DNA of 64,000 nucleotides from JAOABP01 sp964590395 (GTDB lineage: Bacteria > Hydrothermota > Tepidihabitantia > Tepidihabitantales > Tepidihabitantaceae). Shown here one piece after another: positions 33,250 through 43,243 of this stretch; within the stretch, counting starts at the first letter, position 1, and the number at the start of each line of letters is the position of its first letter. The notes beneath the pieces were generated by a model that made no database searches, had not been told where the DNA came from, and saw only the letters and a list, made by a program, of their open reading frames with translations. Made by a program: the position numbers and the translations under genes. The stretch is taken from contig CAZPVT010000020.1 in the NCBI GenBank assembly GCA_964590395.1, positions 19,845-83,844 on the forward strand, written 5' to 3'.

Positions 33250-36200
33250 ATGATTAGACAACTGATGAACTCCGCTAAGAGAAAGACGCTCCTTTTATAT
33301 CTATTTGCCATCGGGTTTGCTCCAGGTAGTTGGTTGCCAACCGACAGTATAACCAGTCGCAACAGTACAGACCAGACCTGCTATAACAATGCCCGCTCAG
33401 TTGTTCCTGACCCAAGTGGTAACATCCATGTCACTTGGCGGGGTAAAGCACCGGATACCTTTCAGGTATGGTATTCCTTCTTTGATGTTCGCACCCAGCA
33501 GTGGTCAAATGATACGATGATTTCTTCTGGCATTTACAGCGTCGGTGAACCAGCGATTGCCTGTGACTCTTCGGGGAATATCTATGTTGCTTGGATAAAT
33601 AACGGGTTGATAAGAGTAAAGCGTCGGGATGCGGGTAGTGGTGAGTGGTTGTCTGCGGACAGTTTGCTCATAAATCCTTATGATTCCGCACTCGCTATCG
33701 CGATTGATCGTTTCGGGGTACGTCATCTTACCTGGACACAGTTACCGATTAGCGGTTCTCGCATCTGTTATGTTTCCCATACCGATAGCGGATGGGGTAG
33801 AGTTGAGACTGTTGCCACCACAATCGATCTGTTAAATAGCAGACCGGCAATCGCCTGTTCGCCAGATGGAGAGCTTATGATCAGTTGGCACCAGCGGATA
33901 ATGCAGTTGGCGGTTCTTTGCCGGCGTCGGATGATGGGCAACTGGTTACCAATTGAAACGGTTTATAGCCGAACACGGGCGGTTTTTCCCGGAAGTTGTT
34001 GGAGTAATGACTCGTTTTTTGTTGCGTTTGTTGTCGGTGAAGAAGATGAGAAAGCGGTTCTCGTCCGTGCCCGGGGCGATGATGGTTGGGGGGATACGGT
34101 TCGAGTCAGTGAGTGGCGGAATGAACATTATTCACCCAGTATCGTCGCTGATGAGGTGGGTAATATTCACCTCGGTTGGGTGGCTGACCGTAATCCTCAG
34201 GTGACTAACCAAATATGTTACCGGAAAAGAGACGCAATCGGAGTCTGGGACACCCTCCAGGTTTTGACATCAAACAACATTAAACGGGAACGAGTTTCTA
34301 TCGCGGCAGGTAATGGTAAAGTGCAGATTGCATGGACCGAGATAATTAGCGAAGTTCTAGGTAGGTCTGCGGTCAGGATGCGACGCTACGAGAGGATTCG
34401 GGATGTCGGGGTATTAAGGATTGACCAGCCGAGAGATACATTGGATTCCGCAACAGTGGTTATGCCGGTCGCTTGGGTTAAAAATTGGGGCGATTTTGGG
34501 GCGGAGTCGATTCGTGTTGTTTTCCGGCTAGGTGATTCTTTTCGATTTTCACATATCCCCAATCTGGAAATTGGTGATTCAATTCGGGTTGTATTCGATT
34601 CATTTTTTGTCAATAGTCGGGGTAATATGCCTATCGCCTGTTCAGTCTGGGTCAGGGATGATTACAACCCGAACAACAATATTATTCAGGAGAACCTGTT
34701 TGTCAGGATCCGGGATGTGGCAGTGGAGAGCGTCATATCACCTAAAGGCAGAGTAGATGATACATTGATAACTCCCCGCATCAGGGTTTACAACGCAGGG
34801 AATGTAATCGCCCGGTTTTCCGCTGTCTGTTCGATTTTTAACATCACCAGGCAGACATTGTTTCACATTTGCAGCTTGAGTTTACAGCTTGGTCCTCAGG
34901 TGCGGAGAGATACCGCTTTTCTCCCATGCCAGGTAATACCCGACAGCTATCTTGTCCGTTTCAGATTAAAATTGGCGGGTGACAGCAACCGGGGGAATGA
35001 TACCGCAAGCGTTTTTTTCCGGGTAATAACAAGGGATGTAGGGGTAAGTCAGATCGTTTCACCTGTTGGTGTGGTTGACTCTGGGGTGATTGGTCAGCCA
35101 GTTGTGCTGGTCCGTAATTTTGGTGATGATATAGAAACAATTGCAGTGAGGTTTGCCATCGGCACAATCTATTTTGATACCATTCTGGTTTGCCTGGCAC
35201 CGGCAGCGGTGGAGACGGTAAGGTTTAGACCCTGGGTAGCGTTGAACCGTGGTACTCACTCAGTCCTTTGTTCTACGATGCTTTCTCGAGATAAAAATCC
35301 GGCTAATGATAAAATGGTTGATTCAGTATTTGTCCGAGTTAAAGACGCGGGGGTGGTGGAAATTATCCAGCCGGCGGAGCTTAATAGCCGTGGTGAAATT
35401 ATTCCTAAGGTGAGGGTTAAAAATTATGGCAGCAGTTCTATCCATCTGCCGGTGTTTTTTGAGATTAAGGGCAGCGGTCAAAAACCGTTGTATCTTGACC
35501 GGGTGCAGGTTGACAGTCTGGCGCCCGATGCGGATACCGTGATAAGTTTTATTTCATGGCAGGCAGTAAGTGGTCGCTTTACCGCCACCTGTTTTACTCT
35601 TTTGGAAAATGATATGGTGCCGGATAATGATACGTTGTACCGGCAGTTTCGGGTTGCGAGAAAGGATGTGGCGTTAAGCGCAATTATCGCGCCAGGTGAT
35701 ACCGTTATCGTGGGAGGGATGATACCGAGTGTGGTTGCTACTAATCTGGGTGAAGAACGGATCAGTTGCTATTGTTACTGTGGGATTTTTTCTCTGCCCG
35801 GGATGGAGATCTGCTATCTTGATTCGGCATCAATTTCCCTTGATGCCGGTGAAACTAACAACATATCGTTTAATGAGTGGCAGGCGACACCGGGCAGGTA
35901 TCGGGTAGTTTTTCGTACTGCGTTGGCAGACGATGAAGAGCCGGCAAATGATACACTGAGTCGGCTGGTTTATGTGGAATCACTCTCTTATCGGCGCTGG
36001 CAGGATCTCGCTCCTATTCCTGCGGGACAAAGAAATAAAAAGGTAAAAGCCGGTGGCAGTCTTGTCAGCACCAGTAATGGAATTTATGCTCTGAAAGGGG
36101 GCGGTTCTAATGAGTGGTATTTCTATGATCCAGGCCGGGGATTATGGTCAGCGAGGGCTAATTTACCATTGGGGGCAAACGCTCGGAGGGTGAAAGGTGG

Positions 36201-37152
36201 TGCAGCCTTAACCTGGGATGGTGGGGATAAAATCTATGCCCTGAAAGGTGGAAACAGCCGAGAGTTCTGGTGTTATGATCTCACAGCCGACTCCTGGACG
36301 GAGTTACCCAGATTGCCGGATTACACCCGAGGTGTAAGGTTCGGTTCTGGGCTCGGATATCTACCTAAACCAGATACCGGGAAAATTTTCTGTTTAAAGG
36401 GTAGTGGCACAGATGACTTTCTTGTCTACTGGATAAGACAGCAAGAGTGGCATGCCCGTAGGCCTGTGCCCAGAGACAATCGCGATAGGCCGGTAAAAAG
36501 AGGGAGTGCCCTTACCGTTTTAGGGGAGCGAATATTTGTTCTTAAGGGGGGTACAAATGAGTTTTATGAGTACCTGCCAGGACGTGATACCTGGATAGTT
36601 AGAAGTTTCTTGCCGCTTGGATTCAGGCTGAAAAAGTGTCATACAGGCGCAACGCTAACCAGCGACGGCAATAGATTTATATATGCTTTCAAAGGGGGAA
36701 GGAGCACCGAGTTCTGGCGGTATGATGCGGTGCTGGACTCCTGGGAGGAGTTGGCGCCGATTCCACCCGGACGCAACTGGCGTCGGGTGGGTGCAGGTGG
36801 GGCATTGACATTTTTCGCGGGCAAAATTTATGCGTTCAAAGGCGGTGGTAGTCGGGAGTTCTGGTGCTATGACCCGAACAGCACAGCATCGTTCCTCCGT
36901 GCGCAATCCGGAGCAGATACCGGAATGGTTAAGGTGTCTGATGTAAACAGGCGGTTAGGGGTAATTCAAGAGGAGAAAATCACGGCTTGTTTTCCACAAC
37001 CGGATATCCTTGTATTTGACATCACTGGCCGGCGCCGAAATGAACCAGTGCTGGGGTCTGGGGTTTACTTTATTATCAAATGTGACCAAGTCGCTCCCGG
37101 AAAGGTTAGAAAAATTTTAGTGTTAAAAGGAAGATTTAGACCGGGGCGGTGA
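33250..37152 (+). CDS. giant secreted CARDB/kelch-repeat protein
   Basis: A 1300-residue exported protein with a signal peptide ('KRKTLLLYLFAIGFAPGSWL'). Residues about 40-380 are propeller-like ('SDGELMISWHQ', 'DEVGNIHLGWVADRN'). Five CARDB-like immunoglobulin repeats follow, beginning near residues 385, 490, 595, 700 and 805 and each opening with a D[VA][GA] motif then a proline ('DVGVLRIDQP', 'DVGVSQIVSP'). Residues about 915-1235 hold about six kelch-like blades ('IYALKGGGSNEWYFYD', 'IYAFKGGGSREFWCYD'). The C-terminus is a shortened sorting-domain-like tail ('FDITGRRRNEP', 'GSGVYFIIKC'). ATG 33265 is an alternative start. The tail converges with the phosphoesterase gene by 17 nt. Confidence 0.8.
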   Translation: MIRQLMNSAKRKTLLLYLFAIGFAPGSWLPTDSITSRNSTDQTCYNNARSVVPDPSGNIHVTWRGKAPDTFQVWYSFFDVRTQQWSNDTMISSGIYSVGEPAIACDSSGNIYVAWINNGLIRVKRRDAGSGEWLSADSLLINPYDSALAIAIDRFGVRHLTWTQLPISGSRICYVSHTDSGWGRVETVATTIDLLNSRPAIACSPDGELMISWHQRIMQLAVLCRRRMMGNWLPIETVYSRTRAVFPGSCWSNDSFFVAFVVGEEDEKAVLVRARGDDGWGDTVRVSEWRNEHYSPSIVADEVGNIHLGWVADRNPQVTNQICYRKRDAIGVWDTLQVLTSNNIKRERVSIAAGNGKVQIAWTEIISEVLGRSAVRMRRYERIRDVGVLRIDQPRDTLDSATVVMPVAWVKNWGDFGAESIRVVFRLGDSFRFSHIPNLEIGDSIRVVFDSFFVNSRGNMPIACSVWVRDDYNPNNNIIQENLFVRIRDVAVESVISPKGRVDDTLITPRIRVYNAGNVIARFSAVCSIFNITRQTLFHICSLSLQLGPQVRRDTAFLPCQVIPDSYLVRFRLKLAGDSNRGNDTASVFFRVITRDVGVSQIVSPVGVVDSGVIGQPVVLVRNFGDDIETIAVRFAIGTIYFDTILVCLAPAAVETVRFRPWVALNRGTHSVLCSTMLSRDKNPANDKMVDSVFVRVKDAGVVEIIQPAELNSRGEIIPKVRVKNYGSSSIHLPVFFEIKGSGQKPLYLDRVQVDSLAPDADTVISFISWQAVSGRFTATCFTLLENDMVPDNDTLYRQFRVARKDVALSAIIAPGDTVIVGGMIPSVVATNLGEERISCYCYCGIFSLPGMEICYLDSASISLDAGETNNISFNEWQATPGRYRVVFRTALADDEEPANDTLSRLVYVESLSYRRWQDLAPIPAGQRNKKVKAGGSLVSTSNGIYALKGGGSNEWYFYDPGRGLWSARANLPLGANARRVKGGAALTWDGGDKIYALKGGNSREFWCYDLTADSWTELPRLPDYTRGVRFGSGLGYLPKPDTGKIFCLKGSGTDDFLVYWIRQQEWHARRPVPRDNRDRPVKRGSALTVLGERIFVLKGGTNEFYEYLPGRDTWIVRSFLPLGFRLKKCHTGATLTSDGNRFIYAFKGGRSTEFWRYDAVLDSWEELAPIPPGRNWRRVGAGGALTFFAGKIYAFKGGGSREFWCYDPNSTASFLRAQSGADTGMVKVSDVNRRLGVIQEEKITACFPQPDILVFDITGRRRNEPVLGSGVYFIIKCDQVAPGKVRKILVLKGRFRPGR

Positions 37153-37873
37153 TTTTCGTCACTTGCTCACCGGTTGCGACATTGAATTCGATGAGCGTAA
37201 ATGCGCCGTTATCTATTTTAAGAATATTGAATGAAGGATAGGAGCGTCCTTTTAGCCGCTGAGAGGTAGCGGTGCCCCCGGTTATCAGCCAGGTGTTCTC
37301 AATATGCCAGACCCAAGGGAGATGTTTGTGACCGGAGAGGATGATTCTGACATCCAGATCAACGCAGAGTTTTAATACATCGCCGGCATCGGTGGGAATG
37401 TGGCGTTCTCTGCCCGTGCCCGGAATTGGGACAAGGTGATGGTGCATTACCATTATTTTAAGTCGAGAGGTATCGCTGAGCTGACGGGTAATTAATTGAT
37501 AATTACTTCTGCCGATATGTCCATCGTCGATATCCGGCTGACTGGAGTCAACACCAAGGACGCATAGCCGGTCGTCTTCAAAAGATGGGTAGCGGGTGCT
37601 AAATATCTCTTCGAAGATCATATACCCCTCATTTCGCGCATCGTGATTCCCCGGGACAATTAGACGATTTTTAACCGTAAACAATTTTAGGTAATCAAGG
37701 ATCCGTTCGTACTCATGGACATGGCCCTCGGTGGTAAGATCACCGGAGATGATCAACAAATCCGGAGCGAGCAAGTTTACCGTTTCAAACACCCTTTTGC
37801 CCCAATCTGGGACATAGTAATTACTGCCGAGATGTAGATCGGATAGATGAATAATGTTAAGTGGTTGGTTCAT
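37136..37873 (-). CDS. calcineurin-like metallophosphoesterase
   Basis: A 245-residue class III phosphodiesterase-like protein. Its metal-binding motifs are 'IIHLSDLHLGSNYY', 'LIISGDLTTEGHVHEYE', 'IVPGNHDARNEG', 'VMHHHLVP' and 'ILSGHKHLPWVW'. The pattern is close to Icc/CpdA-type cytoplasmic phosphodiesterases. It is the last gene of phoU-phoB-phoR-, overlapping phoR by 4 nt, so it may serve phosphate metabolism. The substrate cannot be read from sequence. Confidence 0.88.
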   Translation of the reverse strand: MNQPLNIIHLSDLHLGSNYYVPDWGKRVFETVNLLAPDLLIISGDLTTEGHVHEYERILDYLKLFTVKNRLIVPGNHDARNEGYMIFEEIFSTRYPSFEDDRLCVLGVDSSQPDIDDGHIGRSNYQLITRQLSDTSRLKIMVMHHHLVPIPGTGRERHIPTDAGDVLKLCVDLDVRIILSGHKHLPWVWHIENTWLITGGTATSQRLKGRSYPSFNILKIDNGAFTLIEFNVATGEQVTKITAPV

Positions 37874-39240
37874 CGAGAGATGGGCAATATAATGGTGAAT
37901 TTCGAGCCGGCACCCGGGGTGCTCGTCACCTTGATTTCGCCGTGATGTAGTGCGATGATGTGTTTGACGATCGCCAGACCAAGTCCAGTGCCACCAGTCT
38001 GACGGGAACGGGTCCGGTCAATCACATAGAACCGCTCAAAGATGCGGGGCAGGTGTGCGGGGTCGATTCCGATACCAGTATCATGGACAGAGAGAAGTAA
38101 TTTTCCATCTTGGATCTCAGTCGCCACGGTTATTTCACCTTTTTCGGTATAGCGGACCGCATTATCCAGCAGATTAATCAATACCTGCTCCAGATACAGC
38201 CGGTCACCCTTGATCTTGGGGAGTACCGGTGGTAACTGGAGGTGCAGTTTGAGCCCTTTCTGCTGAACTGCGGACTGGAAGATTATCGCGACATCATTAA
38301 TAAGGTCGGGAATCTCAATCTCTTCCCATTCTTTTTCTGAAGTGGCAACCGGGGTTTCCAGACGAGAAAGGGTTAAAAGGTCATTGACGATATTAATCAA
38401 ACGGTCGGTGTTACGTTTTATTACCATCAGATAATGTTGGTTGTGGGGTTCAACCGTTTCCGCCATCGTTTCCAGGTAACCCTTGATAGCGGTAAGTGGT
38501 GTCCGCAGTTCATGTGAAACACTGTAGACAAAATTTCTTTTCATTTCCGCGGTTTGAGTAAGTTCGGTGATGTCACTGAAGGTGATTATTTGCTCACCAG
38601 TGGTAGAATACAGGGCATTCAGGAGGAAGCGTCTATCGTTATGGACGATTTCGATGGTCAACTGGGGGTTAGTGGGCGTTAATTGTTTCAGGATATTAAT
38701 GAACTGGGGATGGCGGATTATCTGCCAGTAGAATTTATCGTTGGCACTGTCAACACCCAGCATCCTTTGGCAACTGTTATTGGCAAAGACGACCTTTCCC
38801 CCGGCACCGAGAATTAGAATTCCCTCCTGCAGTTTATTCATCACTGCTGTCAACCAGCTATTTTCCCGCTGCAGTTGGGTGAATTTATGTTGGAGCAGAT
38901 CCGCCATTTGGCGCAGGCCCAGTAGCAGTCGGTTAATCTTTTCGTAACGACTCGGTGTAAACCGGAGGTCATAATTGCCAACCGTTAATTGACGGATAGC
39001 GAGGGTGATTTCAGTGAGTAGACGCTGAATCTGCCGGTTATGGAAATAGCCCGCTACCAACGAAATCAGCAGGGCACCGACGCTGACAAGCAGCAAAAGT
39101 GGCAGAAACTCCCAAGCAAAATAGCGATCTTTGATTACCAGTGCGACCCAAATTAATACCAGGGTGATAATGATGTTGGCAATGCCCAGGTTGGCAATTG
39201 TCAGGGCAAGATGCCGGGGGCGTTTGATTGATAATTTCAC
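37870..39240 (-). CDS. phoR: sensor histidine kinase, PhoR-like
   Basis: A 456-residue membrane kinase with two helices (about 12-36 and 43-65), a HAMP-like linker (75-120), a PAS domain (125-220), HisKA with His243 in 'SVSHELRTPLTAIKG' and HATPase motifs ('LINLLDNAVRYT', 'DTGIGIDPAHLPRIFERFY', 'GGTGLGLAIVKHI'). There is almost no periplasmic domain, as in PhoR, which senses through PstSCAB/PhoU rather than binding phosphate. It overlaps phoB by 4 nt. Confidence 0.9.
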   Translation of the reverse strand: MKLSIKRPRHLALTIANLGIANIIITLVLIWVALVIKDRYFAWEFLPLLLLVSVGALLISLVAGYFHNRQIQRLLTEITLAIRQLTVGNYDLRFTPSRYEKINRLLLGLRQMADLLQHKFTQLQRENSWLTAVMNKLQEGILILGAGGKVVFANNSCQRMLGVDSANDKFYWQIIRHPQFINILKQLTPTNPQLTIEIVHNDRRFLLNALYSTTGEQIITFSDITELTQTAEMKRNFVYSVSHELRTPLTAIKGYLETMAETVEPHNQHYLMVIKRNTDRLINIVNDLLTLSRLETPVATSEKEWEEIEIPDLINDVAIIFQSAVQQKGLKLHLQLPPVLPKIKGDRLYLEQVLINLLDNAVRYTEKGEITVATEIQDGKLLLSVHDTGIGIDPAHLPRIFERFYVIDRTRSRQTGGTGLGLAIVKHIIALHHGEIKVTSTPGAGSKFTIILPISR

Positions 39241-39956
39241 GCTTCGATTTCTATCTTATAACCGACCCCACGCACATTGCGGATGATTTGACCAGCCCTG
39301 CCCAATTTTGTGCGCAGGTGTTTGATGTGGACGTCAATTGTCCGGTCGATCACCGCCTTATCAGCGCTCCACAGTTCATCCAACAACTGATTCCGGGAAA
39401 ATACCCAGCCCGGTTTTCCTATCAGAATGAGCAGCAGTCGGAATTCGGTTGTCGTCAGGTTAACCCTTTTTCCTGCCACATAGACTTCGTGGCGATTGGG
39501 GAAGATAGTTAATATATCGCCGAGGCTAATCTTTTCATCAGTCACGGGAAGGTTCTTTCTGCGACGCAAGACACTCCGCACCCGGGCGATCAGTTCGCGG
39601 GGTGAGAAGGGTTTCGTAACATAGTCATCCGCACCCAGTTCCAGCCCTAATACCCGATCTGCCTCTTCGCTCCGGGCGGTCAACATAATGATCGGGATTG
39701 TAGCATATCTGGGGTTACTCTTTAAAAGCCGGCAGACATCAAGTCCGTCAACATCGGGCAGCATCAGATCAAGGATGAGCAGGTCGGGCAACCGTCTTTC
39801 TATAAATTGATAAAAACTCTGGGCGTCGGTAAATGTGGCAACCTCAAAACCGTTACGGACGAGATTGAGCGATACCAGTTCCAGGATATCCGGTTCGTCG
39901 TCAACCACCGCGATAAGGGATTTTTCGGGTTCACTCGTCCGGATACCCTTTGCCAT
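39237..39956 (-). CDS. phoB: phosphate regulon response regulator, PhoB-like
   Basis: A 239-residue OmpR/PhoB-type regulator. The receiver domain phosphoacceptor is Asp63 in 'LLILDLMLPDVDGLDVCR', with 'DDYVTKPFSPRELIARV' for the switch Lys. A winged-helix DNA-binding domain has 'LTTTEFRLLLILIGKPGWVFSRNQLLDELW' and 'RTIDVHIKHLRTKLG'. The likely target is the 11-bp spaced repeat at 45374-45413. It overlaps phoU by 26 nt. Confidence 0.92.
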   Translation of the reverse strand: MAKGIRTSEPEKSLIAVVDDEPDILELVSLNLVRNGFEVATFTDAQSFYQFIERRLPDLLILDLMLPDVDGLDVCRLLKSNPRYATIPIIMLTARSEEADRVLGLELGADDYVTKPFSPRELIARVRSVLRRRKNLPVTDEKISLGDILTIFPNRHEVYVAGKRVNLTTTEFRLLLILIGKPGWVFSRNQLLDELWSADKAVIDRTIDVHIKHLRTKLGRAGQIIRNVRGVGYKIEIEA

Positions 39957-40599
39957 GCTTGATTACCTCGCCGGTTACTGCGTAGATCACATCTTCGGAA
40001 ATGTTGGTAGCGAGGTCGGCAATGCGCTCGAGGTTCAGTGAGATTAGCATAAGTTTCAGTGCCCGATCAATAGTGGTAGCGTCTGAAGTCATATAGGTGA
40101 TTAATTCCCGGTTGATCTGGTCTTTGAGCGAATCGACAACCGAGTCATGAACACACACACTCCGGGCGAGTTCAACATCACCACGGGTAAAGGCGTCCAG
40201 GCTGTCGTGCAGCATCTGGGTTGCCTCTTTTGCCATTCGGGGCAGGTCGATCAGTGGCTTGACCGGTGGTCGGGGAATGAGGAATAGCGCCGCCTGGGCG
40301 ATGTTGACCGCGTGGTCGCCGATCCGCTCCAGGTCGTTGTTGATTTTAATGACCATGGTAATCGTTCGGAGATTGCGGGCTTCCGGTTGATAAAGTGCGA
40401 TCAGGTTAATAGCAAAGTCCTCAATTTCGATCTCCATTTGATTGATCGCATCCTCAGTTTCGTTGATGACCTTTTCTGCGAGTGGAGTATCGTGTTTGAC
40501 CAGCGCCTGGATGCTTTCCACAACCATTCCTTCAACCTGGGCAGCCATTGCCAGCAGTTTTTCCTTCAACTCCACCACTTTTCCTTCCAGTATTGTCAT
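39931..40599 (-). CDS. phoU: phosphate transport system regulator PhoU
   Basis: A 222-residue two-repeat helical-bundle protein. Each repeat has the metal-binding (E/D)xxxD pattern: 'EIEDFAINLIALYQPEARNLRTI...IKINNDLERIGDHAVNIAQ' and 'LMLISLNLERIADLATNISEDVIYAVTG'. PhoU binds PstB and PhoR to hold the regulon off when phosphate is sufficient. It has its own promoter between it and pstB and starts the phoU-phoB-phoR-phosphoesterase unit. Confidence 0.95.
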   Translation of the reverse strand: MTILEGKVVELKEKLLAMAAQVEGMVVESIQALVKHDTPLAEKVINETEDAINQMEIEIEDFAINLIALYQPEARNLRTITMVIKINNDLERIGDHAVNIAQAALFLIPRPPVKPLIDLPRMAKEATQMLHDSLDAFTRGDVELARSVCVHDSVVDSLKDQINRELITYMTSDATTIDRALKLMLISLNLERIADLATNISEDVIYAVTGEVIKHGKGYPDE

Positions 40600-40623
40600 T
40601 TACGCGCTCCTATTTTTTATTTT

Positions 40624-40651
40624 AATATAGCGTTTTTCCCCACGTTGACAA
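40624..40651 (-). promoter_or_regulatory. phoU promoter
   Basis: TTGTCA (40651-40646), 16 nt, TATATT (40629-40624); leader with TAGGAG before the phoU ATG. Confidence 0.6.
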
Positions 40652-40660
40652 GATTGGGCA

Positions 40661-41419
40661 TCAGCCAAACTTTCCTCCTAGAAAATCCTCGGTTCGTGGG
40701 TCGCGCGGATTGGTGAATATTTTTTCGGTGCGGTCAAACTCCACCAGTTCGCCTAGCATCACAAATGCACAGTAGTCTGCCACCCGCGCCGCCTGTTGCA
40801 TGTTATGGGTAACGATAACGATCGTGTAGTCTTTTTTCAGCCGAACGATCAACTCTTCCAGGCGTGCGGTAGAATGGGGGTCAAGTGCTGAGGCGGGTTC
40901 ATCAAGGAGTATGATTTCCGGCTCTACCGCCAGGCAGCGAGCAAGACATAGACGCTGTTGTTGTCCACCCGAGAGAGAGAAGGCGTTATCGTGCAGGCGG
41001 TCCTTAATCTCGTCCCAGAGATGCGCCTGACGCAAAGTCATTTCAACTCGGTGGTGAAGTTCGTTGCCCTTTGCCAGGCGGTGGATTCTGATGCCGAAGG
41101 CAACATTTTCAAAAATCGATTTGGGAAATGGGTTTGGTTTCTGAAACACCATTCCGACCCTTTTTCGCAGTTCAATTACATCGACCTGGGGGCGGTAGAT
41201 ATCCTCGCCGTCAATTAATATTCTGCCCGTAATTTTCGTCTCCGCGATCAGGTCGTTCATCCGGTTAATACAGCGCAACAGGGTTGATTTTCCGCAACCT
41301 GAAGGTCCCATTATTGCGGTAACCGCCCGGGCGGGTATGGTAAGGGAAATGTCTTTAAGGATATAGTTGGTGCCGAACCATAGATTGAGTTGCTGGATGT
41401 CGATTACACCCTTTCCCAT
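40661..41419 (-). CDS. pstB: phosphate ABC transporter ATP-binding protein PstB
   Basis: A 252-residue ABC ATPase. Walker A 'GPSGCGKSTLLRCINRMNDL', Q-loop 'MVFQKPNPFPKSIFENVAFG', signature 'LSGGQQQRLCLARCLA', Walker B 'ILLDEPASALDP' and H-loop 'VTHNMQQA' are all as in PstB. The start is ATG 41419 with AAAGGAGA at good spacing. A longer frame reaching 41491 would overlap pstA and is not supported. Confidence 0.97.
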   Translation of the reverse strand: MGKGVIDIQQLNLWFGTNYILKDISLTIPARAVTAIMGPSGCGKSTLLRCINRMNDLIAETKITGRILIDGEDIYRPQVDVIELRKRVGMVFQKPNPFPKSIFENVAFGIRIHRLAKGNELHHRVEMTLRQAHLWDEIKDRLHDNAFSLSGGQQQRLCLARCLAVEPEIILLDEPASALDPHSTARLEELIVRLKKDYTIVIVTHNMQQAARVADYCAFVMLGELVEFDRTEKIFTNPRDPRTEDFLGGKFG

Positions 41420-41429
41420 AAATCTCCTT

Positions 41430-42320
41430 TCAAACCTGCCATTTATTGGTAGCGGCAATACGCAAACGGATGATAAAAGCGATCGCATCAAAAGTCAAAA
41501 CCAGAATCAGCAGGACAACCGCAGTGCCGAATGCCAGCGGTCTGACTTTCATTATCTGGTCGTGCTGGGTGGCAAGGACAAAGAGATGATACGGTAGGGC
41601 CATAAACTTGTGCAGGATCGTTTGCGGTAGTCCGCTTGTGTAGTAACTTACGCCGGTGAAAAGTATTGGTGCGGTTTCCCCCATCGTCCGCGCCAGTGCT
41701 AGAAGAATGCCGGTCAGGATACCTGGAAATGCGAACGGCAGGACATTGTGCCTTATTGCCTCCCACTTGGTTGCTCCGACTGCCAGTGCCCCTTCACGGA
41801 ACGAACCAGGAATGGCATGAGTTGCCTCTTCTGCGGTAGCGATGATCCATGGTAGATTCATCAAACTGAGAGTAACTCCTGATGCTAGAACTGAAGGCGG
41901 TATACCTATTCCCCGTACCAGAAGTGCTACGCCGAAAAGTCCATAAACGATAGAGGGAATTCCAGCCAGAGACCGAATTGCCGAACGGATGATTCTGGTA
42001 ATGATGTTATCCGGGGCGTATTCAGCAAGGTAGATTGCTGCCAGCACGCCGATCGGTATGGAGAATATCAGTGATAGCAAGGTGATGTATACCGTGCCGA
42101 TAACACAGGGCAGAATACCGCCGGCGGTCATCCCCTGCACCGGTGGTTTGGTCAAAAATTCCCAGGACAAAACATTGATGCCGTTACTGAATAGGTAGAA
42201 GATCATATAGGCGATGAACAGGATGAAGGCAAACAACGGGATAGCCAGGAATAGAAAACCGATATTGCTGATGAATAGTTTCCGGTATATCCGACGGGCA
42301 GGCGGAGGTTCTTTCATCAT
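41430..42320 (-). CDS. pstA: phosphate ABC transporter permease PstA
   Basis: A 296-residue permease with six predicted helices and the ABC permease EAA loop 'REGALAVGATKWEAIRHNVLPFAFPGILTGILLALARTMGETAPIL'. It forms the channel with PstC. It overlaps pstC by 4 nt and is 10 nt from pstB. Confidence 0.96.
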   Translation of the reverse strand: MMKEPPPARRIYRKLFISNIGFLFLAIPLFAFILFIAYMIFYLFSNGINVLSWEFLTKPPVQGMTAGGILPCVIGTVYITLLSLIFSIPIGVLAAIYLAEYAPDNIITRIIRSAIRSLAGIPSIVYGLFGVALLVRGIGIPPSVLASGVTLSLMNLPWIIATAEEATHAIPGSFREGALAVGATKWEAIRHNVLPFAFPGILTGILLALARTMGETAPILFTGVSYYTSGLPQTILHKFMALPYHLFVLATQHDQIMKVRPLAFGTAVVLLILVLTFDAIAFIIRLRIAATNKWQV

Positions 42321-43243
42321 AAGGTAAAACTTCTTTTCTCCCGTTTGATCAGTGATTCCGCAAGTAGATTGGTGCCAAGGGCAATCAGAAACAGAATAAA
42401 TCCGAGGGCAAATAGGGCAAAGAAATGGATTGAGTTGAAGGTGGATTCACCCAGTTCAATTGCGATGGTGGTGGTGATCGTCCGCACCGGGTCAAAAAGT
42501 GAGCGGGGGATAATCGGAGCGTTGCCTGCTACCATCAGCACCGCCATTGTTTCACCGATTGCCCGACCAAAGCCCAGCAGTACCGCTGCGAGGATGCCGG
42601 AGCGGGCAGCGGGCAGGATGATTTTTAGTGCGGTTGTCCAAGGGGAGGCGCCGAGCGCATACGCAGCCTCACGAAAGGAATAAGGTACAACCCGCAGTGC
42701 GTCTTCGGATACCGAGATGATCGTTGGCAGTGACATCACCGCCAGTACAAGCGAGGCGTTGAGGATATTCAGACCAGAGGCAACACCAAAGAGCCTGGAG
42801 ATAAATGGTCCCAATAAGATCAAACCGAAGAAACCGATGACCACCGAGGGGAAGCCGGCAAATAGCTCCACCAGCATCTTAATCGCGATGCGCACACCGC
42901 CTTTAAGGCGCTCGGCAATAAATATGGCACTGGCAATTCCTAACGGAATAGCGAGCAGTAAAGCGATAAATGTGGTGATAACACTGCCGAGCAGGAGCGG
43001 AACTATGCCGTACCTCGGTTGACCGTAGGCATCCGGGTTCCAGCGCGTACCGAAAAGAAATGAGATAATTTTTACCGGGTGGGTGAGTGGGTCTTCGGGG
43101 TCAAAAGCACTAGTGGGAATAAAGGCACGGATGCCGTAAATCAGCAGAAACAACAGAATTCCCACCAGTACCGCTGCTGCCAGCACCGCATTGGCTGAAA
43201 ACAGAATCCGGACGCCTCTGTCAACCGACCGCCGTAGTTTCAT
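42317..43243 (-). CDS. pstC: phosphate ABC transporter permease PstC
   Basis: A 308-residue permease with six helices and the EAA loop 'REAAYALGASPWTTALKIILPAARSGILAAVLLGFGRAIGETMAVLMVAGN'. The hydrophilic loop 'DPEDPLTHPVKIISFLFGTRWNPD' near the first helix is typical of PstC. It starts immediately (0 nt) after the pstS stop. Confidence 0.96.
   Translation of the reverse strand: MKLRRSVDRGVRILFSANAVLAAAVLVGILLFLLIYGIRAFIPTSAFDPEDPLTHPVKIISFLFGTRWNPDAYGQPRYGIVPLLLGSVITTFIALLLAIPLGIASAIFIAERLKGGVRIAIKMLVELFAGFPSVVIGFFGLILLGPFISRLFGVASGLNILNASLVLAVMSLPTIISVSEDALRVVPYSFREAAYALGASPWTTALKIILPAARSGILAAVLLGFGRAIGETMAVLMVAGNAPIIPRSLFDPVRTITTTIAIELGESTFNSIHFFALFALGFILFLIALGTNLLAESLIKREKRSFTL

Noticed and set aside
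41420..41491. Upstream extension of pstB
   Set aside because: It overlaps pstA in another frame; the AAAGGAGA before ATG 41419 decides the start.
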